From Taxillus chinensis (Eukaryota; Streptophyta; Magnoliopsida; Santalales; Loranthaceae), in NCBI GenBank assembly GCA_023512835.1, contig CM042090.1, positions 16,173,117 through 16,237,116 of the forward strand: DNA of 64,000 bases, in the 5' to 3' direction. The position numbers and the translations under genes were made by a program. This document shows, piece after piece, positions 12,758-25,254 of this stretch (the first letter of the stretch is position 1; each line of letters begins with the position of its first letter). The notes beneath the pieces were generated by a model. That model saw only the letters and a list, made by a program, of their open reading frames with translations, did no database searches and was not told where the DNA came from.

Positions 12758-15700
12758 TTAAACAAAATAAGATCCAACATACAGCCTTGCCCCTATATCA
12801 ATGGGTCCATCATCCCCGCCAATGGCAAAAAGTGCCACAGGGATAGTTGACAAGAGATGCACCGTGAGAGGGAACACCATTGGATCAATAGCATCTGAAC
12901 CCCCATGTTTGTTAGTGGATTCTGCACCATTAGATCCCAACCTAGCCTCTGCATCAATTGGTGTTGCAAAGCAACCAATACCACTATCTTCTAACAGGTC
13001 TATTTCAGGATTAAGGGAATATGGAGCAACAACCCAAGCTACAGAATCAAGTGTCCTGCCTGGGTTACCTCTCCTGTGGAAGCACTGATTCTTAGGGAAA
13101 CTAAGTACTAAGGTAGATGTAGCGTCCAGCCATTCAACCATCAGGCCATCCACATCATCATAATATATACGGCGCTCAATCTGCAAACATTTGGGCATAA
13201 ACATCAGAATCAAGTTAAGAAGAGAACAAATAAATTCTAGGGATATTTAAGGAAAAATACATGTAGGCAAAAGCATAAAAAACAGCATCCAGGAAATGAG
13301 GATGGAGAGGAGCAAATGAATCCTTACAGCTAGCTTATTTATATATATGGACATGAACCTGGGCCCCAAACCCAATACTCTAGCTTCTGACAAAATATTC
13401 TGCAGCAAAAACATGAAGAACAATTAAAAAAGCCCTATGTACCAAATAGATATCTCAAACATAAACTGATGCATAACACAAGGCTGATTGAATCTGAAAC
13501 TTATTTTTGGAGAATAAAATTTGTGTAATTTTGATTCAATTCATTTCAGCCTAAAGTAACAGCTTACAAGGGGAAAAGCAATATCATTTGCGGAGCTAGG
13601 ATTGTCATCTTTTTAAAACCTTAATTATAAGGTATATAAATCCCAGAACGGAACAGTAGACAAAGCATGCAGCCATACCTCTTGTTTTCTTAGCATAACC
13701 CACATGTATAATTTATCGCAAGCACTCTGGACATTCCTACTAGCCAACGCCTTCTTATTGCAATAAGCAGCAGCATCTGCAAGGGCCACCATAGATGGAA
13801 CTCCAAACTTCCGTGCAGCAGCTGACAAGGCCTCCTGGCCCTTGCTAGAATCTGCAGCATCTTTATCAAATTGTATACCAGTAAAGCATTTTGTTTGTGA
13901 TACTCTATCCCGTAGATACATATTTTCAGCTTCTACAGCAGCAGCCAATGTTCGATGTACTAAAATATCAGGATAACGACGTAATGGTGAAGTAAAATGT
14001 GTGTACACAGGGACAGCCAAAGCATAATGACTCCAATCATTTCCATATTCTTCTGAAACTCCACTACAAATGTATGATGCAAATTGCATTGGCTTTGTAG
14101 CATAAGATATGAGAATATCAAACATCACAGAATCATCCTTCAGCTTTTCCTTAATTCGCTGCAAGGAAAGATGGAGCTGGCCAGAAGAAGCATCCAATTC
14201 CAGCCCATACTTGCCACAAAATGTTTCAAATTCTCGAAGCTTCCGTGAATCAGGTTCAGGGTGCCTACGCAACAAGGCACTCTCTGGATAAGCCCGTGTT
14301 ATGATTTCAGCAGCAGTCCTATTTGCTAAAATCATAAACTCCTCAACCAGAGAATGTGAATCTTCGTGGTCAGAAAATATACTGCCGTATGTATTTCCAT
14401 TTTCATTGACCAAGAAGAAAACCTTTGAGGCTGCCAGCCTAAGAGCCCCAACATCAAACCGGTTCTTTGCCAGGATTTTTGAAATATCAGACAGATTTTT
14501 GACAGACTGAATTACATCAAGCCAATCAAAATGGCCATGCAGTTTCGGAAATCCATCTCCTGACATATTCAAGCTCTCCGCATCAAGAATCCCATCAATA
14601 ATGTTCTGAGCATGTTCATAAGAAAGTTTGCAACAAGAACGTACCACAGTACGACCAATCCAGCGATCTATAACATCCCCAGCGGCGCTAATCTCAAAAA
14701 AGATAGACATTGCAAGTCTATCCACTCCAGGAGTAAGTGAACCAAAGTTCTCTGAAAGCAATGGTGGCAACATCGGCAATTTACGTTGCACCATAAACAC
14801 ACTCGTAGACCGGACTTGAGATTCAATGTCCAATGCTGAGTCAGGCTGAATGAAATATGATGCATCAGCAATGTGAACCCCAACTCTGCAAACCTCATTG
14901 GGCAAGTTTTCAATTGATAATGCATCATCCAGATCAGTTGCAGTGGATGGGTCAATGGTAAAAATGCACAAATTTCTAAGATCTCTTCTACTGCTAATTA
15001 CAGCACGAGGCACCTCCCACGGAACTTGTGGCAGACAAGAAAGTGATTCTTGGGAGAAGTCAGAACAGCATATTCCATTTTCAAACAAAATAGCAGCTAT
15101 GCGAGGTTCTACTTCACCACCCCGTCCAAATGAATGTAGAACATGGGCTTGAGGAGCAGGACTTTCTTCTGCCCAGCCATCAATACATGCAGCCATGAGT
15201 TCCATCTCCACAGTTGCATCACCAAACTCCAATCTTTTCTTGATGCAGCCAGGCAGCCCTTCAACAAGGACCATCATTTCAGGAAATTTTGGATCCATAG
15301 GTATTAATGAAATGTATCTAGGGTAAAAAGAAAGCATTGAGTTACTAGTGTTTCTAACGTCTTCCTTGTAAGTTTTCCTAAGTTTAATCCACTTCTTAGC
15401 ACTAAGAAATCCAACGACAGTGTCCCGTCGAGGAGACTTTTCAATAATTCCCACCACCTTGCCTGTTGGCCGTTTGCAAGGAAATGAACTAAGGGCAGCA
15501 CAAATCCTTTCCAGCTCACCATTAACATTATTCTGCTCATTAGAAGAAACTACATGCAAAGTGCCAGAAGCACAACAGTCATTGATATTTCCAACCAGTT
15601 CTGGATGAACAATTTCATCAGATAAAATACCATTTTGATGACAACCCTTCTCCACAAGAGATGGAAATTTTCCATCATGAGGATCATCAAAATCTGCATG

Positions 15701-18700
15701 TATCTTCCTTCTGTTTTTGCAAGTATCGCCAATCATCTCAGTCCCCTTAGGAAGCAAGGAATAATCTTCAATAGAGCCTGAACTGTTCAAAGGCCCATTT
15801 GATCCTTTCAACCGAGTCCATAAGGACAAAGGATCAACTGTAATCACCACAATATCTCCTTCCACCTACAGGATGAGTAAAATCATTGAATAAATATCCC
15901 ATGAAAATATAGAGAAGAAAAAAAAGTCTTTTATAGGGACTCGTGATAATTATTGTGTTGTTCCTGCATTATAATCTTTAAAACTGATAAATGACATGCA
16001 GTGAAGACACAAGCATTCATGCAATGCTAACTTGAATCATTACAACAAAACGACCCAGTAGTCGCTCACAACTTCAGCTCATCGGTAACAGTTGTTGTGC
16101 ACACATAAACCTGTCATGTTAATATACATACCCTACATCCAAGTTACATGTTTTGTGGAATCTGGGATATGTTTAACTTCTTTGCCAAGTAGATTGGTTA
16201 GATTTTAAACATAGAACACAGATGTTTGACCCGGCATCCAAATTAGATGTCAATGTATTTTTTGAATCAGGAATATGTTTATCCTTTTTGACATGTAGGT
16301 TGGTTAGATAAAGTTGAACAACCTCTAACACAAGGGAAATTGAGGAAATAAATTACCATCCTTTTCGCAGGGATGAAGGTAAACACTTTCCGAGTCAACA
16401 ATTGGCATGGAAAACACAAACTATAACACCCGTAACAAAAAACTACTATCAAACCACAAAGAGAAATTTATACCATTTCAGGATATATATTATCCAGGTA
16501 AACACTTTCTGAATCACCAATGAAGTGCTGGAAATTACAAGTTCAGGATATATTTTCTCGAGTACTGGATATTACATTTCCCGGTTACGTTAAGTTGCAC
16601 AGACACAAACATGTGGCAAAAGACACGACACGTAGACACATAGTTGTTCAAAAAATTAAAATGTTGACACATTGCGACATGTTGATTAATATATATTTTA
16701 TAATTAAATACATTATGACTAAAAACATCATATATTAGCAAATAAATATTGTAGTCTCAAAAACCCAAAATAAAACAAATGATGAAAAATGCCCTAAAAA
16801 TAATGACCTTCATGTCTCATTTCATATATTTATAGAGATTATAAACTCATCACCACGAATATCATCCCTAAAATGTATACGCAATATACATATAAACTAA
16901 AAAGAGTTCAACTTACAAAAATCATATTCATTGAAGAATATGATTGCCACTATTAAATCTCTTATATTGGAAAACAATAAATACTAAAAATGTCACCAAA
17001 CCACATTTTTTTTTGTTTCAATATATATAAAAACTAAAAAGACCTCAACTTAAACAAAAATTTTTAAAAATAGTTCACTGCTGGCAACATGACAACGAGA
17101 GAGTTTGAGAGTTCTTCGACCGGCGACAAATGGCACGACAAGAGTTTAATCGATGCAGTCTCACAGTATTGTCTTAAGCACACAAAGCGTAGCGCCATGA
17201 CCCATCAGTGCTCCAACAAAGTCAAAGCCCATCACCTTTACTGAAGCACACCATTTATGGCCTTCTATGCTCTTTTTTTAAAAGCAAACAACGCTTTTGT
17301 GATTCTGGGTTGGCCTAAATTGTAAATGGGTTAATAAGCCCATTGACTTCTCGCAGGAAAAAAACAATTACAAAGATTGAGTAAATAGGGCTTTATTTTT
17401 AAAGAATATAACTCAAACAAAGAAGCGATTTAGGATAGTCATTGTGATGAGAATTTTGAAGATAATTTGTTGACAATAGGAAGATAACGCGTTTAATATT
17501 TTATTTGATGGATCCTAGATTATGAGTTAATAGTTTCACATTGGTAGTTTATTTGGTGAGAATAGTATATATATTGCTTCTATAATATGCACTTCACTTA
17601 GCTAAAGTGAGCATTTTTTGTGTTTTACACTTTAAGCAATATGATACTCATTGTATCTCAAGTGCACTTTACACTTTTGACAACCTTGGTCTCACAATCG
17701 GCGAAGCGATAATGCAATGTGGCTGCAAAGTGCACACAATGCCAACAACGGCATGTGTGGATTCAAGTCGATGTTGCTATGAAAGACAAGGAAGGAAGCG
17801 ACAATAAAGTCTAAGAGTCGATGGAAGTCTTGATCCTATGCTTTCATTTTATCCAACCATAGCAGTGGCTTCGGGAGATGGAGTGGAAAGGAAAGAAAGT
17901 TGTTCCATTTTTTTATGTAAAGTGAAATGTATTCAATGAGTATCAGAAGAAGGAATGTGTCCCCATGCGGTATGTCGGATGAGTATCAGAAGGTTGTCAA
18001 ACCTCAAGAAAAAACTTTGCTCAAAAGCTAATTTCATGTGTCGATGCTATATAGGTTACAACCATTTCCATAAACTCTATTACTAGTAGTAAGGCTTACA
18101 TCTAGGGCCAACATGTGGATCACAATGAGTGAGAACTAGCCAACCCAAGAGAGCAAGGCTAGTCAATTGTCGTGTGTAACAAAAATAATAGATTACACTT
18201 TAATTTGGACAAAAAAATTATTCGATGCATGTAGAAGAATTTATACCAACAAGAAACAATCTGTCATGAGGTCAAAATCTCTACAAAAATTCAGGATTAT
18301 TTCCAACCGTAGTGAAATTAGAAACCACATTCCTAGGGGTTTAAAATAAAGGAAATTATGATAATTTAGCGAGGAGGATTGTGAGTTCAGTCATCAAATT
18401 TTGGGGAATAAACGGCATCTATTGCTATCTTATTGAGTGAGTACAATTTCCTTAAAGTTGTAATGATGCAATTTGGTTTCTTCTAGACACAATCAAAAGG
18501 ACTGAAAAGGCCAAACTCCATTGAACAAGGCACAACACATTCTCAAAATCCTTGCTACAAATCAGAAACAAAAGATGGGTGCCAAATTTGACTAGCTCAG
18601 GAAAACATCGGCAACTTACAGCTCTATTTTGAGAACTTCCACTGATCAAAATATCTGTCTTTACACCATCAATTTTGCAGTAGGCCTAGAGAGAGCCAAA

Positions 18701-20136
18701 TAAGTTAGAGATCATAATTTCACGAAGTTCCATATGAATAACAGTCACAATTTGAATGAATAATTTTGTCAGAAAGAAAAAGATAAATAAAGCCCATTCT
18801 TAGACTAATTAAAAGGAACAGAAAATAGAGAATATAAGAATAGCAATATATACTTCCAGTCTATTGTGCGCATTCACACGAAACAAAACTCGGAAGGCAT
18901 CTCCCTTCTGCAAACAAAAGTTAAAATGCATTAACAAGTCTTTATTTTAAGAGATACTAATACAAAATGCCTCCCTTCCATGTTATATTAATATAAGTGA
19001 CCAATAATAAACCATATGACTGACCTCTAAAGCTTCAGAAACATGCTCCATGGACCAGTGTTTTGAGAAAATTTTCTCCTGAATACCACAACTATTCTGA
19101 TTGGAGGCATTAAAATTCTCAATAAACATTTTTTCACAAGAATTTTTGGTAGGGCATGGTTTTGGATATGTTCGCTGCCCAATAGCTAATGGTGTACGCT
19201 GATGTTCCATGGCTCCAGACTCCACACAGTTTAACTGTTCATAAAGATGCATTGTTTCAATAGCTCCATGCTCATTTGAAGCACAAGATCCTGGTTCATG
19301 CTGCTTTGAATTAGAATGGCTCACAGATGATGCTAGATGATCAGATGAGTAAAAACTATGAAGACATTCCAACGCCTCTCCATGCACACCATTTACTAGA
19401 CAGAAAAGATTTAAACAAGAAGATGGGAGTTACTACAAAACGATAAATGGAACCATAAAATATTTCTGCATCTATTTGTGCGTAATCTCAGTGGAAGTAC
19501 GGGGCAGCATAAAATTTTACTTAGCACATCAGTTTGAGAACCAGTACGTTAATTTACTCCATAATTTCCATAAAAGTATAATTCTTGTTGAATTTTATGT
19601 CCCTACACGTCAGGCATAGTCGATTAGAAAGCATGTATCAATAATAACATGAATCTAGCATCCTGCACTAATTGATGATATTTTCAAGCTGACCCTGCCT
19701 GCTCTCGCATTAAGTGTCTACTGCGAGAAACAAAGCAAAACAAAACAAAACAAAGTCCCATCAATGTAGAAGATTATGCAGATTCCAGAGTCAGCTGACT
19801 CGAAAAAAATTCATGCAGCCAACACAGTCCAAAATGCGAATAAAGATTAAAGAACCTAAAAGCTTTATTTATTGAGCTAAATCGAGTCAATTAAGACTTG
19901 AGACTTGAGCTTAGCAAAAATATCTAATACCCAAAATTAGAATAGCTACCAAACGTCATTAGGAAGAAGTGGCGATGGAAACATGAACCATAAAAAAAAA
20001 ATTAGAACAAAAGAAGAATACCTGGAGCTTGAACGTTTTGTTTGAGTCGCCGATTCTGTCGGCGCTTCTTCTTCTTGTCCTTAACCCCATCCTCTGCCCT
20101 CTCAACCACAGACTGATCAACAGCGACCCCTCTCAT
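12758..20136 (-). CDS. SOV: DIS3-like exonuclease 2 (RNase II/R family), SOV orthologue
   Basis: This is a cytoplasmic 3'-5' exoribonuclease that degrades mRNA independently of the exosome. Seven exons on the minus strand join in frame to 1095 residues: 20136-20022, 19395-19025, 18907-18854, 18685-18620, 15865-13679, 13399-13328 and 13180-12758. Arabidopsis SOV is of similar length. The protein begins with a basic region (KDKKKKRRQNRR), has no PIN domain (typical of DIS3L2 rather than DIS3), and then cold-shock-type RNA-binding sequence. The RNB catalytic motif DPSTATDLDDAL lies at about residues 507-518 with its acidic residues intact, and THFTSPLRRYPDILVHR follows in the later RNB region. 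The C-terminus ends IDIGARLYVGSYFV. One exon of 2187 bases encodes two thirds of the protein. Intron 4 is 2754 bases and contains repeat material. The gene is divergent to the downstream aminotransferase. Confidence 0.95.
15866..18619 (-). other. Long intron 4 of SOV with repeat material
   Basis: This 2754-base intron is much larger than the others in the gene. It holds two sets of diverged direct repeats, near 16138-16310 (units about 100 bases apart, sharing GAATCnGGnATATGTTTA and GGTTGGTTAGAT) and at 16378 and 16496 (AGGTAAACACTTTC). A segment from about 17490 to 18180 has no coding content and reads like an old transposon insertion. No open frame in it resembles a gene. Confidence 0.6.
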
Positions 20137-20436
20137 GATTCGTTTTTTAATGCAATCAGAGATCCAAGTATGGAACGAACAACGATCGAACCCAATTCAA
20201 ACGACTATAAATATAAATCTAAAACCCGAGACCTGAAAATCAAAAAAAGCACAAAACCTAATCTGGGCACCTTCCGATATCAAAAAAGAGAGCAAAAAAA
20301 TTGTTTTTTGATTCAAGGGAAGAGCCGGGTGGCGAACAAAATAAAATTTCTAGGAACAGGGAAACGAAGTTAGGGACGAAGGTAAAGAAATCTAAAATTA
20401 ATAAACGATGAACCGATCAAAGAATCGACAGCCACA

Positions 20437-20475
20437 GCAACAGCAGCAGCAACAACAACAACAACAACAGCACCG
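20437..20475 (-). repeat. Imperfect CAG/CAA trinucleotide repeat in the SOV 5' UTR
   Basis: On the plus strand this reads as about twelve CAG or CAA triplets in a row. It lies about 300 bases upstream of the SOV start codon and is probably transcribed as GTT/GCT repeats in the 5' UTR. Length variation would not affect the protein. Confidence 0.8.
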
Positions 20476-20639
20476 AGGATGATGATAAAAAGGTTGTATT
20501 GTCGTTGATTTGTTGTTAGGTAGGTGCGTGTGTGAGAGTGGGGTGAGATAGAAAATAGAGGCGCGATCGATGGTCGGCCAAGACAGACAGACAACAGACA
20601 CAGAGGGAGAGAGACGCCGACTCTCCAAACCCTCTTCTT

Positions 20640-22676
20640 TTGCTTTCCTTTTTTCTTTCTTTAATATTTCCCCGCTTTTTTTCTTTTTTCTTTTGTGTTA
20701 TAAATTTCTTTGGCGCTTCGGGTGCCGTGCGGTGTGGGTGGGCAGTGGGCGGTGAAAATGATAGGGTGGAACCGAAGCTACGGCAGGGGTGCGTGGATTT
20801 CGCTCCACGTGTCGGATGATCTGACGGACTTCTCTTTCCCACGACACCAGAAATTTAAAATCTGTTTAAAACTCTTCTTTTGAGTTACCATCAAATCTTT
20901 TTAGAGAACCGGCCTGCGGTTCATTGATTTATATATAAAAATAAAATCGTTCATAAATCTCGTTGGCCGGAATTCTTGAATATGGAATCATTCTCATCTC
21001 ACGCCCTTGGCACTGTTGATCACCACCAAAACACTAGCATACAATTATACAAGCCAAATAATCATACTGTCCTTCAAATATTATGGGTTTAGGCCAAAAT
21101 AGGTTCTCCCATCAAATTTGTCAAAATTGGTGACTACACGGAGCATAAGCACGAAAACTTCGTGTGTTGTGTGTCAATACAAATTAACCAAATTTTGTAC
21201 TTTAATTGAATTGACTCTGATCTTTTGAATTGAATTGTGCGATTCAACTAATTAAGTTTTCAGATTTATTTTGTTTGTTTCGTGCGTGACATAAATGCGA
21301 TTCGTGCATATGTGTCTTGACTCTGATCTTTTTATGTGATTTTTAGCTTTATTTTACATACTTTAGTTTCATTTACCTCACCTATATTACAAATACATGT
21401 TAATATATATTTAAAATACGCTAAAACACAAACAATCACTTAAAAAGTAGTGAAGCATGAAAATTAAAGTAACTTCACGTAATCAATTATTTAATCATAT
21501 TATGTCAAAAAAAACTTGGATGTGTATTAAAAATGCTCAAAATCAAATGCTAACTCTTAATAACGCATGTAATTATTTAATTATTTTCACTAACAACTAT
21601 GCAAAATTTTGAATTGATACTTATTTGTTTGCTAAATAATCTTTAATCATTGATCACCATTAGAAAATTGATTGTTGCCACTACTACCAATCATTAATCG
21701 TGAGAAATCCAATTTGATACCAACTGATGTACTGTGTCAATCAATAAATCAATAATTGATTGATTGAAAGAAATTCATCCCAAATTAAGAGAAATCCAAT
21801 TCAATACCAACCGATGTATTACAATAGTCATAATAATTAGAACAAAGAAAAGGAAAGCCTAACTTAAAATTTATTTAATGAGAAATAAAAAATAAAATAT
21901 TTTAGGCAATAATCAATTAACTAAATAGAGGAAAAGAAAAGAAAATTTATTCAACGCTTAAAATTTATTCTATGTCTGTAAGGTTAATCATATGCTTGTA
22001 TTGTATTGATTAGGTCTACTCATGCATTTTTAGTTGTAGAAATCTAACTATACTCCATCAACCCATGTTATACCATACATCTCCCTTATCCTTATTATAA
22101 TAAGATACAAGTCATGTTTCTTTTAATTCATAAAGTATCCCTAAGAGAGACATCCTGAATTTTCAGGATGTGACATCCAACGGATCCTTCTCAGGGTGAA
22201 ATGCTGGTTACACCCCTTGCTTATATAGACGTCTCCAACGTGAGTGCTGGGGGGAGCAAATTGAATATCAGACATCAATTTTCTTAACCGGTGTTCGTTG
22301 GGTTTTGAACGTAACTACCGTGGCGGGTTTAAATTAATTTTTAATCAAGCAACCAATTTGCTAATTAAGAGTGTAAAAAATTGCTAAAAAACAGTTTTTT
22401 TTTTTCAAGTGTTTTTGGAACCTATTCATCAACGAACAAAAATTCGCACGCAATATTTGAATGATCCTGTTATTTTATCACAAACTAACTTCGACCCGGA
22501 CCATTCAAAACACGACACTGCAGTTTCTTTTTATTTTAATTTATTTTTGCCACCCCAAGCGTGGGTCCGACTGGGTGGGGTGGGGACATACGAACACATT
22601 CACGATTCATGTATGTGGACAACCCTTTTCATGTTTCGATTGAATAGAGCCCTGATTAGAGGCGGGTTCAGCTTGG
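20640..22676. other. Spacer between divergent SOV and aminotransferase genes
   Basis: Both promoters must lie here. Near the SOV side is a pyrimidine-rich stretch (20625-20700) and GATCTGACGG at 20817-20826. In the middle, a roughly 35-base segment (AGAAATCCAATTnnATACCAACnGATGTA) is present twice, near 21701 and 21790. On the aminotransferase side is a perfect 9-bp stem with a two-base loop (CATCCTGAATTTTCAGGATG, 22151-22170) and a TATA-like CTTATATAGAC near 22220. No gene is seen. Confidence 0.55.
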
Positions 22677-25254
22677 ATGACTCGGACATTTGCGTCGTCG
22701 CCTTCATATGCGGCGGCGATACATCAATACCATGAATGGTTGAAACTTCGGACCCCCAGAACCAGAACCTCATCGCCGATCAATCCTACCCGCAGTAGTT
22801 CGAAGGGAAACATCGGAAGCTGTGGGTTGAGCTGCTGCGCAAGTGGACGTGGCAATTGCCCGTCTGTGATGGCGAGCGTGTCCACTGCTTCGACCCCTAA
22901 GGAGGCCTGTTCAGACCCGGAAGAGCCGCCCCAGAAGACCCATCAGCCCTTCCAGGTCCACCATTCTTCTCCGATTTGTTATTGCCTTCTATTTTTGGGT
23001 ATCTGTTCGCGGGTTACTCAATCATAATAAGTTCATGAATTCCCTCTCTGTTTTGAGTGATTTGTCATACTTGGATCGTAAGCTTGCAGTAAAGTAGTAA
23101 TAGGTTGTCTCTGTTGGGTGTAAACTTGTTCTCTTGAGATGAATTTGTATTAAGGACAATCATTAAAAATATTGAAATTAGGGCGGAACAATTTGTAGTA
23201 CCTAGACATCTTATGGCGTTAAATCTTCAAACCCGGCTTGTTATTGATTTTGCTTGGCTGAACCCGCGCTTGTGCTTTATTTGAGTATTAAGAATAGATG
23301 GATGGCTAGTTGGAATCTACCGCGCTATTGTGGTACTCAATAATGGAATGGAATGTGCCGCAAGGGAATGGAAATGCCATTACCAAGCGTAATGGTCAAT
23401 TCTCACTCCAATATGGTAGTTCCTACGTAGAGAGGCCAGAGAGAGGTTGGGATGGAGACAAAAAGGATAACCTCACGACCCGGTTGGATCTCATCAATCA
23501 TTTCCTTGATTTAGGGGTATTAGTATTGCCATAAGGGAAACGTTGTACTCTCGACTTAGTTGGTAATGTAAAATGAGGATTGGAAATAATCATGCTTTGG
23601 CATAACTCAAGTTTTTGTAGTTTTTTTGCTCACTGCTCTTCTGTTTTGTAATGCACTCTTGGTGAATCTCTGTTGAGATTTTTTGCAAAACTTTAGCAAA
23701 TCGAAAGTCATACATGCTAATACTGCACGAAAATAATGTTGCCGCGTACCTCATATTTATATAAGAATGCAAAGTTCTAGCCTTCTTTGTTCCCTGAGCT
23801 GGGGTCACCATCGTGCTGGATGAAACCTGTTATAAAAAAAAATTCAGAAGATTCAGTATTCTATACTGTAACTGCTCTTGACTAGCCATTTTGCAGACGT
23901 TCACTGTATTATCACATCTGAGGCTCTCTTGGCTAGAATCCATTGTATTTGTTTCTTTTTTTGTTGACTCCTGGCATAGTTTTATCATGAAATATTGGTG
24001 CAGAGGAACAAAGAGCATTTTGTTAAGAGCTTTGCTACACACAAACTGCCATGTGGTGGTCGTATTACAGAGTTTTTATTTATTTATTTAGACTTTTGTC
24101 AGATCTCAAAGCGGCTGGAGAAGTTCAAAACTACAATCTTCACACAAATGAGTTCGCTCGCCATAAAGCATAAAGCAATAAACCTTGGCCAAGGATTCCC
24201 CAACTTTGACGGTCCTGAATTTGTCAAAGAAGCAGCCATTCAAGCCATTAGGGATGGCAAGAACCAATATGCTCGTGGTTATGGAATTCCAGAGTTCAAC
24301 TCTGCCATTGCCAACCGATTTGAGAAAGATACGGGGCTTGTGGTGGACCCTGAGAAAGAAGTTACTGTCACTTCAGGGTGCACAGAAGCTATAGCTGCAA
24401 CCATGTTGGGGTTGATAAATCCCGATGATGAAGTGATCCTCTTTGCTCCATTCTATGATTCTTATGAAGCAACTCTTTCCATGGCTGGTGCCAAAATCAA
24501 AGGCATCACCTTACGGCCTCCAGATTTTTCTGTTCCAATTGATGAGCTCAAGTCAGCAATTACAAAAAACACGCGTGCAATCCTTGTTAACACCCCGCAT
24601 AACCCTACTGGGAAAATGTTCAGCCGGGAAGAACTTAATGTGATTGCTACGCTTTGCATTGAGAATGACGTGCTAGCAATCACTGATGAAGTTTACGATA
24701 AACTTTCTTTTGAAATGGAACACATTTCATTGGCTTCTCTTCCTGGAATGTTCGAGCGCACTGTGACTATGAACTCTTTGGGGAAGACTTTCTCCTTGAC
24801 TGGCTGGAAGATCGGGTGGGCCATTGCTCCACCCCACCTGACATGGGGAATCCGGCAGGCCCATGCATTTCTCACCTTTGCAACCTCTACTCCGATGCAG
24901 TGGGCAGCAGTTGCGGCGCTCCATGCCCCTGAATCTTACTATGAAGAGCTGAGGAGTGACTACAAAGCAAAAAAAGCAATTTTAGTGGAGGGATTGGAGG
25001 CTGTGGGTTTCAAGGTGTTTCCATCAAGCGGGACATACTTCGTGGTGGTGGACCACACCCCATTTGGGCAGGAAAATGACATCGCCTTCTGCGAGTACCT
25101 GATCAAAGAGGTTGGCGTGGTGGCTATCCCTACTAGCGTCTTCTACTTGAACCCAGAAGATGGAAAAAATCTTGTGAGGTTTACCTTCTGCAAGGATGAG
25201 GGGACCCTGAGGAGTGCTGTCCAGAGGATGAAGGAGAAACTGGTGAGGAAATGA
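22677..25254 (+). CDS. Class I aminotransferase, kynurenine/glutamine transaminase K type
   Basis: This is a PLP-dependent aminotransferase of the KYAT/glutamine transaminase K group, orthologous in my judgement to Arabidopsis At1g77670. Two exons, 22677-22955 and 24103-25254, join in phase 0 (HQPFQ to ISKRLEKFK) and give 476 residues. The first 80 or so residues are Ser/Thr/Arg-rich and lack a conserved domain, like an organelle transit peptide. Family landmarks follow: INLGQGFPNF, the NTPHNPTGK substrate/cofactor loop, DEVYDKL, and SLGKTFSLTGWKIGW with the Schiff-base lysine at codon 24784 (about residue 321). All key residues are present. The start is the first ATG in the frame; a longer uninterrupted frame running up from exon 2 to 23995 reads through intron and is not the true N-terminus. 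Substrates (kynurenine, phenylpyruvate/glutamine, Met-derived keto acid) are inferred from the family. Confidence 0.93.
22956..24102 (+). other. Single intron of the aminotransferase
   Basis: This 1147-base GT-AG intron lies between the transit-peptide exon and the enzyme exon. Its acceptor follows a T-rich tract (TTTATTTATTTAGACTTTTGTCAG). It contains no recognisable gene. Confidence 0.85.

Noticed and set aside
14109..15608. Several 60-95 codon frames on the plus strand and in other minus frames across the SOV main exon
   Set aside because: They are shadows of the 729-codon SOV exon and show no family similarity.
18854..19387. Separate small gene at 18983-19387 on the minus strand
   Set aside because: It is SOV exon 2 plus read-through into the intron; the GT donor at 19024 and family continuity make it part of SOV.
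23995..24102. Upstream extension of the aminotransferase enzyme frame to an ATG at 23995
   Set aside because: The added 36 residues are translated intron with a typical T-rich acceptor; the transit-peptide exon at 22677-22955 joins in phase.
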